Source: Zymoseptoria tritici IPO323
Lineage: Eukaryota; Ascomycota; Dothideomycetes; Mycosphaerellales; Mycosphaerellaceae
Direction of reading: 5' to 3'
Length of the DNA: 64,000 nt
NCBI RefSeq assembly: GCF_000219625.1
Contig: NC_018218.1
Coordinates: forward strand, 5,580,001-5,644,000
Shown: piece after piece, positions 33,984 through 45,322 of the stretch
How positions within the stretch are numbered: the first letter of the stretch is position 1
Layout: every line of letters starts with the position of its first letter
The notes under the pieces: generated by a model
Told to the model about the DNA's origin: nothing
Databases searched by the model: none
The model's input: the letters and a program-made list of their open reading frames with translations, nothing else
Translations under genes and position numbers: made by a program

Positions 33984-34345
33984 GAGGCGGAGCAGGATAT
34001 CTCCAGCCGATCGCATGTTGGAGCACACACTTGTGTCTCAGCTGTACAATTCTTCCGTCGATCCCCAGTCTTGCAGCCGGCAGATCTGTGGGAGTGAGAC
34101 GAGGCGGAGCAGGACGTCCCCAGTCGATCGGATATTAGAAGACACAAGTGTGCGTCAGCTGTAGAGTTGATCCTCGATCCCCAGTCTGTAGCCGGCAGAT
34201 CCGTGGGAATAGGTTCTAAAACGGGCGGGAGCAGGATACTCCTAGTCGATCGGATGTTGAAGCACAGAGGAGAGCGCGTTTTGAAGATGATTTTCCGAAG
34301 AATTCAGCCTCTATCCCCAGTCTGAAACCGGCAAATCCGTGGAGG
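33984..34345 (+). repeat. Three degenerate ~120-bp tandem repeats
   Basis: Units at about 33984-34100, 34101-34222 and 34223-34345. Each begins with a GGCGGAGCAGGA-like word, then TCGATCGGATGTTG-like, GAGCACA, and a conserved GATCCCCAGTCT...AGCCGGCAGATCTGTGGG-type end. A fourth start (GGGCGGGG) follows at about 34350. No reading frame runs through all units. They end ~140 bp before the first of two tandem secreted-protein genes. Confidence 0.8.
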
Positions 34346-34485
34346 TGAGCGGGCGGGGTGTGCAAGGTGTGTTGTATGGATGTGAATACATATACCCGCC
34401 AGAATCCGACCTGCTTTCTGTTCTGTCAGACGCTTCTCGACAACTCCTTCAAATCAGCCGATTTGACCGAAACAAACCAACAACA

Positions 34486-35092
34486 ATGCAGATCCTCCAC
34501 ATCTCCCTCTTCCTCACCCTCTTGTCGCCCGCCTTCGCAGACATCGACTGGAAACAATGGGGTTGTACGTTCTCTCCACGCACCCTCTCATCTCTCACCT
34601 CCTCCTACACCATACTGACCAGTTATGTGTCAACTCCAGAAATGCAGCGGTTCCAACACCATCGCCACCGGCGGTTCGGGCACATGCAACGGCCGCGGAA
34701 TTGTTAGAGGGTCCAAGAACAAGCACATTCCTTGCTGGGGTTTAAGTTCTCAGTGCCTCGGACTTTAAACCCGTCGCGGCTTGGGAGCTTGCGCTGACTT
34801 TTTCTTTGCTAGAACAACGTTTGCCAACAGGAGGGACACTATTGCTTCCCGCTGGACAACTCGGGGGGAACGGCGTATTGTGGTGAGTAGGGAGGGAAGG
34901 GAGGGAAGGGGAGGTAGAGAGATGGGGATGTTGAGTGTGGTGGAGCGGGGTTGAAGAGTGCTGGTTTGTGGGTGTCATTCTGAGTTGGTTGTGTTGGAGC
35001 CATGTGCTCGTGGATCGATGTGCGTTTTCCTGCTGTCCGGTCGTGATGGAGACATGATGGCAGCTCAGAAATGTGTATCCACGCTCATCTGA
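34486..35092 (+). CDS. Small cysteine-rich secreted protein, copy 1 (possibly defective)
   Basis: Model by comparison with copy 2: exon 1 34486-34564 (MQILHISLFLTLLSPAFA signal, then DIDWKQWG), exon 2 34623-34741, exon 3 34813-34882, exon 4 35064-35092. Cysteines in exons 2-3 follow the same order as in copy 2, with equal spacing of 5 and 6 residues around the fourth cysteine (NNVCQQEGHYC). To keep that frame, exon 2 must end at 34741, where the sequence reads TTAAGT in place of GTAAGT, so the donor appears mutated. The nearest GT uses another phase and loses the cysteines. It may be a pseudogene or use another splice pattern. Function unknown; effector-like. Confidence 0.5.
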
Positions 35093-35490
35093 ACCCAAGA
35101 CGTCAGTGTACTTACTCTTCTGTCTTGGTCATCGTATGGTCGATGTTCTCCAATTCCAGGCCGCGTGACGGGACATCATCGCTCTCTTCGATTTCTAGAC
35201 GCTGGAGAGCAGTGCGGAGAAATCAACGCCTCCCTCGTAGGCTTCGTCGTCGCCGCCGGGTAAATTGATCAGTTGACGAGACATCGTATCGTATCGTGGT
35301 CGGACTGTCATAACGAACATTAAACTGTTGCGACGCCAACAATCCGCCTGAATGAACCGACCAGGGTGCACTCGATCGTGTAAGTGAGGTCTGCCAGAAT
35401 CCAAGTCCTTACCTCGCGTACAACCCTTTACATTTCCATCTCTTCACAACGGGCGCAACGACCAACGCGACGGATACAACGAGAGCTCCC
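35093..35490. other. Intergenic between the two secreted-protein copies
   Basis: 400 bp of ordinary composition; presumed promoter of copy 2. Nothing else seen. Confidence 0.5.
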
Positions 35491-35883
35491 ATGCAGATCT
35501 TTCACCTCTCCATCCTCCTCATCCTCGCATCGACCGTCCCCTCGGCCAAAGCATATAATTGGGGCGTTTGTCCTCCTCTGTTCTGTACTGAATTGCTGCG
35601 ATCCACAGACTGATCAACATTCCCATCATCCAGAGATGCAGAAAGCCCAACAACAACTATGACAACGGCAAATGCCACGGCATCGGAAAGAACGCCGGAC
35701 AAGTCAAGGATTGCCACAACGTAAGTTTGACGGATCCGACGGACCATCACATTCGGTCCTTGTTCATGCGTTTCCATCTTGTCAGCTAACACATTTTTGA
35801 AGGGACACTCGTGCTTGGTGGACTTTCACCCTTGTCGGCCGATTAATGGGATCAAGCAATTCCATTGCGGTCAGACTCCATAG
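35491..35883 (+). CDS. Small cysteine-rich secreted protein, copy 2
   Basis: Three exons, 35491-35565, 35634-35720 and 35803-35883, all phase 0, giving 80 aa. Signal peptide MQIFHLSILLILASTVPSA, then a mature part of about 60 residues with six cysteines (C-x11-C-x12-C-x5-C-x6-C-x10-C). The first intron uses a weak GTTTGT donor, the second a strong GTAAGT. Start and signal peptide closely match copy 1, and intron positions agree, so the two arose by tandem duplication. Size, secretion and six cysteines are typical of apoplastic effectors or antimicrobial peptides; no named family is recognised. Confidence 0.68.
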
Positions 35884-37001
35884 ATGCATGGGAGGTCGGA
35901 AAGCGGCGGGAACGCGAGAGTTAGGGACAGATTGGTGGAGGGATATGCTTGCGAGAACCTTGGTGGAGGAGCGGAGGCGACTGCGAGGAGCTTGACCGCT
36001 GTCTTTCTGGACGACTGGGAGCTGGATGGAGATGGGCGTGTATAGATGCAGGAAGACGTGGCAGCATTGCGTATTCCGTGTGCTGTCGTCTCTCGTAATC
36101 GATCCGCTGGCAGGAGATGCGATGTCCGGGTATGTGGTTGGTGGAAGAGGGGGAGCCCAGAGCGGGATGTCTTGCGCCGGGAGGATTCGTATAGGTCATT
36201 CGGTAGAAATACATGGGAGCTGCTGTGCCTCGTCGTCACCTCATTGTTCTGGTGTACCTCGACCGCTCTTGTTACTTGACCTCAATGTCCTCTGTATATA
36301 CATCGTCTTTGCATTTGGACGAGCATTCCCCGACGTGAGAGTGTTTCGGAGGAGGAATAAAAAAGAAGGGTTTTCGAGTCTACGACATCCACCTTGACTC
36401 GGACCACTCTGCGGTGCCTCGGACGGCATTTGAAGGGTTAAGATTGCATCCGGATTGAGGACCCTCTCTCACGAGGAACTCCACCCCTCTCCTCCACCTC
36501 CGCCCCATTCGTAAATAACAGCACGACGACCGGATCGCTGATACATTCATACACCGGAGACCACTGGACAAGGCTCATACACACCTACACTACGCTCCAT
36601 AGACAGCGCTGGTCGCTTCCGCTCTTCTTGTCAACATCCCTGATCTGGCTCTTGCCCGTGTCACGACCCACTGGCAGGACCTTACTCGATTGCACAAACT
36701 GGGAAACTCCCTTCCGACCCATTGTACTGGAAATCTCTCGTTCTCTCAAGCCTACATTGGAGATTGTCTTACACATCGCGAACCGCATCTCCTTGGACCA
36801 TTTCAATCTCCCAACAGCACTCTACAGCTACAGGACCACGCTCTCTTAATCACCTCCGCCCAGCATGTGGCATACATACCAACCAGCAATCGCCAACATC
36901 GCACCGTGCCCATGAGCTCGTCTCTATCATCGTCGTCTCCACGATTTGCATGACATTTGCATACTCGACATTTCCTTGACTGCAGCACATCTAGCCCAGC
37001 C
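35884..37001. other. Intergenic region, no supported gene
   Basis: 1.1 kb. The last few hundred bases are CT/CA-rich and probably the leader of the next gene. Only short overlapping frames. Confidence 0.45.
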
Positions 37002-38474
37002 ATGGCTATCCACCGCGGAATCCAGTCTGCCATCTTCTTCTACCTCTCCTGTGCACCGTGTGCAGACGCTCGATATCGGAAGAGACGAAAGCGAGAAGCC
37101 GCATGGGATCGTGCAGCCAGGGAGGAACTCGCGACCGAACTGCCAGGCGCATATCGACATCCTTCTCCTTCTTCGACGAATCCACATTGGCAGACGGAGA
37201 TTGCATTGGGACCGACGGGTGTGGTCAGAGGGAAGAAGAAGGCGAATGCAGCGTTGAATCCGCGGAGGAGGGCTCCGACTGAATTCAGTATGACGAGTGA
37301 GTCGCGCAGTGAGCTGGATCTTGCACACAACGAAAGAGATGGAGATAGGTGGAATTATCGACCATATCAACGGGATGATGAGGAGCTGTGGGGTTCGTTG
37401 AGTAATCTCAATGGGACGACATACGATGGCTCTGGCCTGCAGATGCCCGCACGAGTACGGACAAAAGACTCCATGTCAAGCACCTACCAACCGAATCGCA
37501 ATCCACCTATAAGTGATTTACACCCAGCCACCGTCACGAAGGTCTCCTCTCGAGAAGAGGTCATGTGGATGATGCAACCTCCTCCTGTAGCTGAAGTGAT
37601 GAACGGCAAGGAACGCGCATGTCGAAGCCGAAGTGACAGCGGAGGAGGCCGCTTGAGCCCCGCGATGAGTGCTTCCACAATGTCCAGACAAGTCAGCTCC
37701 CGACTTCGCGAACGTCGGACCCGAGCAGGAGAAGGTTCCACCACCATGTCGAGGGAGTCCTCCTCTCGAACTTCGAAATCGGCCTACAACAACCAAGTCC
37801 AACACACCACCACCCAACTCTCCTTTACCAGCGTCTCCTCCCGCGACTTCGCACTCAGCCCTACCTCTTCAAGACGTGAAGTCGATCCATCTGAAGAGTC
37901 CTACCACACCGTTCTGCACAGCCAAAACCACTGCACATCAAGACCTCAACCCCACCGCAACGCTTCCCGTCCTCCACTCTCCACCATCACATCCGCCGAC
38001 GACTTGCCCACAGCCTATCTATCACCTCCAAATCGTGTTCCCACCCCAACCGACCTCCCGGACTTAGTCAACGAAAACTCCATCCCCTCCCCACCACAAT
38101 CTCGCGACTCCACAACAACAGCAACCCCACGCAAACGAGCAGCCCAACCACCACCGATACTCCACCGACATAGCGCGTCGATCCTCGTCCGAACAGGAAA
38201 AGAACTGCGACTCCTCCAACGGATGGAAGTGTCGCCATCACCGCCTCGCTCTAACAACCAACACTCGCATCACCAGCCTTCACACGACGAGGATGTCGAC
38301 GATATGGAGGAAGACGCGGTTCTGACGGTGCGGGGAAGTGATGGCATGATAGTCAAGAAGACGGCGGCGGAACTTTTCGATTCGTGGTATACGCCGGACT
38401 TTGAACTGCGGACTTGGGTGTTGGAGCATACGAAACGGGAGGGGGTGAGGGAGAGGTGGAGCATGGACTTTTAA
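37002..38474 (+). CDS. Hypothetical Ser/Arg-rich protein with Cys-containing hydrophobic N-terminus
   Basis: Intronless, 490 aa. Start at MAIHRGIQSAIFFYLSCAPC: a short hydrophobic stretch with two cysteines directly followed by a basic run (RYRKRRKRE). That is suited to membrane attachment by lipidated cysteines, but this is inference. The rest is low complexity (Ser/Arg/Pro/Thr), with two ordered-looking patches: HWQTEIALGPTGVVRGKKKA near residue 65 and the C-terminal FDSWYTPDFELRTWVLEHTK. I do not recognise the family. Its compact, well-formed ends suggest a real conserved gene. Confidence 0.7.
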   Translation: MAIHRGIQSAIFFYLSCAPCADARYRKRRKREAAWDRAAREELATELPGAYRHPSPSSTNPHWQTEIALGPTGVVRGKKKANAALNPRRRAPTEFSMTSESRSELDLAHNERDGDRWNYRPYQRDDEELWGSLSNLNGTTYDGSGLQMPARVRTKDSMSSTYQPNRNPPISDLHPATVTKVSSREEVMWMMQPPPVAEVMNGKERACRSRSDSGGGRLSPAMSASTMSRQVSSRLRERRTRAGEGSTTMSRESSSRTSKSAYNNQVQHTTTQLSFTSVSSRDFALSPTSSRREVDPSEESYHTVLHSQNHCTSRPQPHRNASRPPLSTITSADDLPTAYLSPPNRVPTPTDLPDLVNENSIPSPPQSRDSTTTATPRKRAAQPPPILHRHSASILVRTGKELRLLQRMEVSPSPPRSNNQHSHHQPSHDEDVDDMEEDAVLTVRGSDGMIVKKTAAELFDSWYTPDFELRTWVLEHTKREGVRERWSMDF

Positions 38475-39064
38475 GAGCCATCGGAGCGGAGAGTGTCTTT
38501 TGTGCACTTGATTTGTTTTGTCATTGCGTTCGAGCGTTCAGCGTTGGGGTTTGGTTGGGATGTTTAGGTCTTGGGTATTGGTGTTTGCGATGGCTGGGCA
38601 TTGTGAAGGATTGGATGCTCTTTTGTATGACGGCTGATTCGATTGGATGTGAAGGATTGGCGGGTCATTTTGCCGCGGGCAGACTGGAAATGCATAGAGA
38701 TGAGATGCTCAAGCATGGTGGAGTATTCAAGTGCTAAGATTTCGTCGTGTCGGTGAAAGTGTCCCATTTTGCGTCGATTCCTGCTTTCGATAGGCCGTGT
38801 GCTGGATGAGATCTGGACCTTTTCGACAAGGTTACGCATAACAGTCATGTCACCACGATTGCATCTCGTGCATTCGAACAAGATAAAATGGTATGACAGA
38901 GGAAGCATATTGCAAAATGGAAGAGTGTTCTGCATTCCACGGAGCTGTCGTCTAATCAATTCCTGCCCTGTGTTGCCGCTTGTATGTCCTGTTCTGTCAT
39001 GTTCACATGAATATGTCCACTCCGGCCCAAGAAAAACTTTCCTCTCCGACGACAACGTATCTTC
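38475..39064. other. Convergent 3' region
   Basis: 590 bp between convergent stop codons; no gene supported. Confidence 0.5.
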
Positions 39065-41220
39065 TCATGCGCCACCCGGCATCAGCTTCTTGCCCTTGAC
39101 CGATTTCCACTCCATGAATGCTGAGGCCAGGAACGCCATCCCACTGACAGCCACCGGCAGTATGAACGCCGTCGTCACAGCCTTGTTGTACGCCAACACC
39201 ACCCCCGGCAGGCTTCCCTCGGGCACCACACCCTCCGCTCGAATGCCCGTCGCGCCCGCACTAATGACCTTCATAACATCCACCGCCGGCGCCAATTTCG
39301 GCATCTCTTCGATGAGAGTGTTGCTGAAAATATTCTGTGCAATACTCACACTAATCGCCCCACCCAGAGAATTGAAAAAGATAGCAACCGCATTCCCAAT
39401 CGGCATATCCTTCTCGCTCAACACGACCTGCACCGCTATAAACGGAATTTGAACGCACGCTCCGGCTCCGATGCCCGCGAGGATTTGGTAGCCGATCCAG
39501 TGGCCCGGGTTGGAGGAGGGGTGGAGAGTGTAGAGCAGACCGGAGCCGATGCAGAAGACGACGCCGCCGAACCACATGGGAGGATTGTAGGGTCCGAAAG
39601 TGGTGATTGTGGCGCCGACGACGATGGAGGAGAGGGTGATGCTGACCAAGTATGGGATTGTTCGGATGCCGGATTGTTCGGCTGTGGCGCCTTTGACGGC
39701 TTGGAAGTAGAAGGGGAGGTAGTAGATGTGCCTGTTGCGTTTGGTCAGTCAAGGGTGTGCAGACGGAGGAGGCATTAAGGGAGAACGTACGCGTAGAGAG
39801 CCATCGCTAGAAACGTTGAGAAGATCGCGCAAGCTGCCACAGTCCTCTGCTTCAGAATTCTCGGCGGCATCGTCGCGCGGTCTCCGAGGTAGAACTGCAG
39901 TGCGACGAAGACGATGATCAGGAGTCCGAAGCCGAGGATGTTGCCCCAGACTTTGCTGTTGGACCAGGGGTAGACGGACCCGCCCCATTGAAGGGCGAGC
40001 AGCAGGCAGACGATGGCGCAGATGAGGAAGAAGGCGCCTGCGATGTCGATTTGGCGGACTTTTTCGCGAAAGGTCATGTGGGTGTAGCGGCGAGGTGGGT
40101 TGCTGAAGAAGAAGAAGACTACGGCTATGCTGATTCCGCCAAAGGGCTAGAAGGATTGTTAGTTCTGTTGGTGGCTTTGGGTCAGTTGGGAAGTGGGCGT
40201 ACCAAGTTGATCCAGAAGCACCTGGCAGGGCGTCAGCAGTGTTCACTTCGTGTGTGATCCTGCGTTCAAAACTCACCATCTCCAAGTCAAATTATCTGTA
40301 AAAGCTCCTCCCAGAATCGGTCCCACAACGGACGCAATGCCAAACATACTCGACAACGCCGCGATATACAGCGCTCGCTTCCGCATCGGTACCGAATATG
40401 CAACGATCGTCATGCCGCCGCTGAACAACGCCGAGGCTCCCACTCCTGCCACCGCTCGTCCGACAATGAGCATCGTTGAACTGGTCGCTGCCGCGCAGAT
40501 GACAGATCCGAGCTCGAAGATGAGCAGAGCGGAGAGGTAGACCCATTTGACGTCGAAGTAGGTGTATATCTTCCCGAACGATGGTTGAAGAGAAGTGGTG
40601 GTGAGGAGATATGAGGATCCATACCAGCCTACGTCGTTGAGTCTGTTTGATATTGTTAGTGGTGTGTGGTCTTCAATGTGATCGTTCATCCACTCACGAG
40701 TCGAACACAGTCGTAATCCGAGGAATCGCCTGAAACAACCAAATCGTCAGCCACAGCTCCTCACAAGCAGAATATCCATCCAACCTACCGTCGCAATGAT
40801 CGTGTTATCCAATGCAACCACAAACGTAGCCAACGCCAATCCAAACGTCAACAGCGCCAACTTCGTCCCATGCAAATGTTTGGACTCGTCTTCTCCCTCC
40901 TCTTCCTCAGCCGCTTCTGCTCCCTGACTCTGAACAACCGCACCATCCTTCTCATTCACCTCCCCACTTGCTTCTCGATCACCGCTGTCCCGCCCTTCAT
41001 CTCCGCCATCCGTACTCGTCTTGCCCGGAGCGCTCTCCTTCTCAATCGTACGGCTGGTATCATCATCGCCCGGGGTAGCAATGCCCGCATTCGCAGTCGC
41101 GTCGTTGGTAGCCGCGGCGTCAGCTCCACGGTCGGAAAGTTCCGTGGCGGCAGGACCAGCAGGGCTCATCCTTGGGGGCTGAGACCCGCGCAACCTGGTC
41201 CATAGGCGGGATGTGGCCAT
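39065..41220 (-). CDS. MFS drug/toxin exporter, DHA2 (14-TM) type
   Basis: Six exons: 41220-40789, 40729-40698, 40642-40277, 40221-40203, 40146-39791, 39731-39065, giving 623 aa. Exons of 32 and 19 nt are needed to restore the conserved path AIPRITTVFDSLNDVGWYGS and WRWCFWINLPFGG. A ~100-residue acidic, Ala/Gly-rich cytoplasmic N-terminus precedes the first membrane segment (LALLTFGLALATFVVALDNT). VGRAVAGVGASALFSGGMTI and GPILGGAFTD are the family's motif regions. Such pumps export drugs or secondary metabolites by proton antiport at the plasma membrane. No biosynthetic genes adjoin it, so its substrate is open. Confidence 0.92.
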
Positions 41221-41699
41221 GGCTCGAGATCACAATCTCTCTTCTTCTCGAATGTTGATGAGATACACTTGCATCGAAGACGAGGCGACGGGGAAGGTGT
41301 TCATTTGCCATCTTCGCGTGTGATCGATCTCCCGCCGCCGGTTCGGACTGGACTGGACTGCAGCTCCTCTCGAGCTCGGCTCGCTTGCCTGCCGCGAGGG
41401 AAGGGCTTCTGGGCACTTCGTATTGAGTACGAGCTCGTGAAGGCTCGGGAAGCGCTTCGCGGTAGAAATTCCGGATAAAGAGGAGATGGAGTATGGTACA
41501 GGTCAAGTTCATGCATGAACGATAAGATGGGTTTAATTCACACTTCATGTCTTCATATATGCTTCTCTGGCTCATCATACGCCCAGCGTACCTAGGTACT
41601 TTCACTTTCTCTCATCAACAGCAAACCGACCCAAATATGAACAAGAAATGAATCCCAGAGCCCAGCTCCCCACGACCTTTCGCTACCACAATCTCATCA
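41221..41699. other. Upstream region of the MFS gene
   Basis: 480 bp between the MFS start and the stop of the next minus-strand gene; promoter of the MFS gene. Nothing else seen. Confidence 0.5.
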
Positions 41700-41927
41700 T
41701 CACCTCCGGCTAGTGATCTTCTTCCGTGCTCCACCTCCGACCTTGGAACGAGGCATGGTGGGCTCTGGCTCCTCGAAGCAACGAGCGCAGTCCTTTTCGA
41801 TCTTGACGGTCGCCCAGATCTCGCCTTTGCCGCACTGCTTCTGCACCAAAGCGCCTGGAGGGCAGAAGGCGGCGAAGACGGTCTTGATGTGGCCGCAGGG
41901 GTGGTGGTGAGCGTAGTATTTGCACAT
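41700..41927 (-). CDS. 75-aa Cys/His-rich protein, putative zinc-binding
   Basis: Frame from the internal ATG at 41927: MCKYYAHHHPCGHIKTVFAA and on to a basic tail (GGGARKKITSRR). Cysteines at residues 2, 11, 22, 32, 47 and 50 with histidines at 7-9 and 13 suggest metal binding (CxxC at 47-50 in KDCARCF). The frame extends upstream to 42260 but that part is Ser/Thr/His-rich without signatures, so the shorter start is preferred. No family name recognised. Confidence 0.6.
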   Translation of the reverse strand: MCKYYAHHHPCGHIKTVFAAFCPPGALVQKQCGKGEIWATVKIEKDCARCFEEPEPTMPRSKVGGGARKKITSRR

Positions 41928-44900
41928 CTTGAGGGAGGTGTGGGTAGTTGGCGGGATGGAACTTGATGGCCGAGTGTTGGTGATGATTGACGAGTGCTGA
42001 TGGAGATCGATATGTAGTGCTCGGTCCTGTCGAGTTGTTTGATTGCCGGAAGCTGCTGCAGAAGGAGTGTCGTAGCCTTTGTGTGAGGTGATGCGTATGA
42101 TCTGTGTTCCTGTCAGCTTCACTGCTTTCCCACGCCGAGGGAGTTCTCGTACTCGCTGTCGGTGTGCTGACCTGTCTTGATCCCGAGGTTGGGTTGTTGA
42201 CTGATGTCCTTGCTCGTGGGTGCGAATGAGTGAGTTGAGATGATGCTTCCGAGTCCTCAAACCGCGGCATTACAGCCCATACTTAACCACCTCCCGTCTC
42301 TTGCTCCAATCTCTCCACCCAGTCGTCCCGACTCTCGTCTTCTGTCATTCTGTCCGAAACACCCTCAAGTCTCGTCGTACTGATTGTCAATGAAGCAAAT
42401 CTCACACACAAATATCGCCGTACCTGCGTCGTTATGCGAACATCCGCGTCGCACCCAGACAAGGCGTGGCACCCGTCCATCGCATGAAATTCGGCCCGAC
42501 CAACGAGAGTCGTTCTTTCGCATGACAGAAACGCATCCGTGTGAGTCTATGCTACCGGTCGGCCGTCGCAGTTGTTTGAATTGCGCGTCGCAAACATGCA
42601 CAGATGTCGGCTAGTTGCACTTGACCAGATCGTGGGCTTGTCGAGTGCAATGACTTTTGCTCGATGGGGTATTGATCATGGCATGCGAGTTTCCAAGGGA
42701 ATCTGGTTTGCGTCATTCGTTCCGCATAGTGAGAGCGGTTGGTATGGTGCTATCTGGAGACGGCGAGTATGATCGATGCGTACAACGAGACAGTCGATTG
42801 TGCTTCTGAAACAGCGCGGAAGTTTTGCAATTCTGAGAAATGTAATACCTTACCAATCTCTCGTCATCTGAGGTCCTGAGTGGTATGGCAAAGTAACAAT
42901 ACTGTCTGACCACATGTTGTCGCGTTGATCTTGCTGCTATGGAAGCAGATCACTCTTCGGTATTGGCAACGACAGCAGTGACGTCGACGTTTACCAAGCT
43001 CGTCCGCATGGCATGCAGGCCCGCAGGGAACGTTTGTCAAAAGCCACTGGGGTCTTGCTGCGAGAGGCATTGGCCGCCGAATTGGACTCGGGCTTTTCTT
43101 TCCCACAGGTGTGGGTACTTAGCGCCAAGATTTATGAGCTTCACCGCCATTCTCCAGCCGCTTCGGCCGGCGTTGGTGGTCCGAGCCCTGAGAAGCTAGT
43201 GCAGGGTGGAAGAGCGTGTAGTGATCATTGGGATTGTGGAAATGGATTGTCTGTTTGCTGGGTGCTCGAGGGTGAAATGATGGCTGATATCAAAGAGAAG
43301 CGGCATGCGACAGATGCATCTGCAAGAGATGACATTTCGTACCGACAACCGCACCGATTCCGCGGTTGGTCGATCCAGTACCGAAGGCAAGTCTCGACGG
43401 ATGCGGGGGAGGTAAGCCAGGTCACGCGGGCATGCAAGAGGTGTTCTTGGAGGAATATTGCCGAAGGCTGACCGCTCACGGAGGGAGGAGGAAAAGTCTT
43501 TGGGAGATCCATCGTTCAGTCTGCACCAGGTACCCGTCTAGCCAGACGATGCAGCAAGGTATAGTCAGCCTTGTACGACTTACCAGATAGGACGTGCATG
43601 ACGAGCAACAATTGACGATGAAAGGTCGATGAAAGGACAGTGTTGCGATGAATGGAAAGGAAGTGCACATGGTACGTGTCGAATTGAGTTTGACGCCATG
43701 CCGGACCGGTCTAGCGTGATATGCTCAAGAACAGTTTGCCAGCGCATTGCGTCTACGGAAAAGCATGTACATTGCGTATACCTACTGCGGTGGTAGTGTG
43801 CGGGCGGCAGTGCGCTGTACGACAGGACGTACCCGTGGAAGATGCATTGCCGAGCGGATGACAATGATATGATTGATATCCTTGATCGCGTCTCGGTATG
43901 TGGAGTTCCAATCCACGCAGGTCGACGTCACATTCGATCCCAGTTCAGTCAAGGTCCTCAAGGACCAGCAACGAGGAACTCAAAGTATCTTCTCTGCGCT
44001 GGACAGGACAGCGGATGCTGATGCTGATGCTGATGCGTGCATGGGGGAAGGAATCTCGGCCTTTAGCTCCAGCGGTGCCACGTCTTGCACGAACAGCGGC
44101 CAGCTCCACTGCTACTGCCGGCAGGCTGCAGTAGTATGGAAGAAGGTTGGTCGACTGCGTTACCACGGCCATTTCCTTTCTCTTCTCTTGAGATTTGTCG
44201 CATTGCTTCTGGGAGTTGTACTGCTGCGGTGTTGGCGGCGTCGTGATTGTAGCGGCGCGCTTCGATAATCTCATTGTCAATTCCTTCATGCTCACTTGCT
44301 CAACGAAGGTGGAGCGCGTACGGCCAACAGAATCCTACAAGAATCCGCGTATCTGCGACGACATCCACTCTAGCAGGCCTCGCTGCGACAAACGCACAAA
44401 TCCGGGGTCGCATCCGAAATTGAAGAAAGCCGGTGGATGAAACGAAGAGGAGACATCACACACAACAACCAACAGCGTCGACGGCCTGGATCATTCACAA
44501 CGACTCGACATCTGGTGAAAGTCAGCACTACGACGAACAGAGGCTGAGAGGCGATCTACCGACAGCATTGGGTGGCCATGCTTCCTGAGCGCATACAACC
44601 AGCCACTTTCCTTGAACAGCGAAGACGACGACGACACGTCTCGAGGTCTTTATCCCACCGGTGACGTTGCCGAGTGTTCCATAACATCAAAAGCGCATCC
44701 TAGCCCTTCATTGGTGCTTCGTCGATAATTGAAAGCGAATAAGACAGCTTTTTTTTTGCTAGCCGCAAAGTCCTCGCGCTACGCACGGAATAGGTATTTA
44801 CTGCCTTTACGCTCCCTTGATACCTGTGTCTAGACGCATGAAGGACTGACAGATGTTGTGTTAGTACTTCCGAAGACCCTGCCGGCTACAATCTCGACAT

Positions 44901-45322
44901 CGCCAAACCTCAACGCTGTCCAGCGATCTCCTACCTCCTTAAACGATCTCGAAGCTCACAATCGTGCCATTGGGCGCCCGCACTTCCGGCACTTCAACCA
45001 GTCTCTGGGCTTTGGATACTGGCTGGCGATAGCATCGACCGTTGTTTCAGACGCTACTTGCTGTTGCTCCATCAAGCGCGCACCCCAACCACCAGCCATC
45101 GATACTCCACATGTTCGTCTTCTAATCGAAGTTGGCATCGATTCGAATCTTTAAATCGGTCCGGCCACATTGGTCGTTGTCGCTTCGTTGATCGCGGTGC
45201 ATTTGATGGTCACACCTTCTCCAACAACAATCATATCCATACACATACACACTTTGAAGCGGCGACGACTTCTTGCTCGACCAAACCGCATCGTCCGAAT
45301 GGCCACCTTCTGAGCTCTGTCG
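41928..45322. other. 3.4-kb gene-poor region
   Basis: The longest gene-free host stretch in the window. The largest frame is 43013-43471 (+), 152 codons, starting MQARRERLSKATGVLLREAL; it has no signature and may be chance. A short GATGCT microsatellite lies at 44014-44036 and a T tract at about 44749-44757. The last few hundred bases are the probable leader of the 14-3-3-like gene. Confidence 0.45.

Noticed and set aside
43225..43670. Short minus-strand frames around 43.2-43.7 kb as small secreted proteins
   Set aside because: Cysteines and hydrophobic residues are scattered; no signal peptide at a start codon and no splice context.
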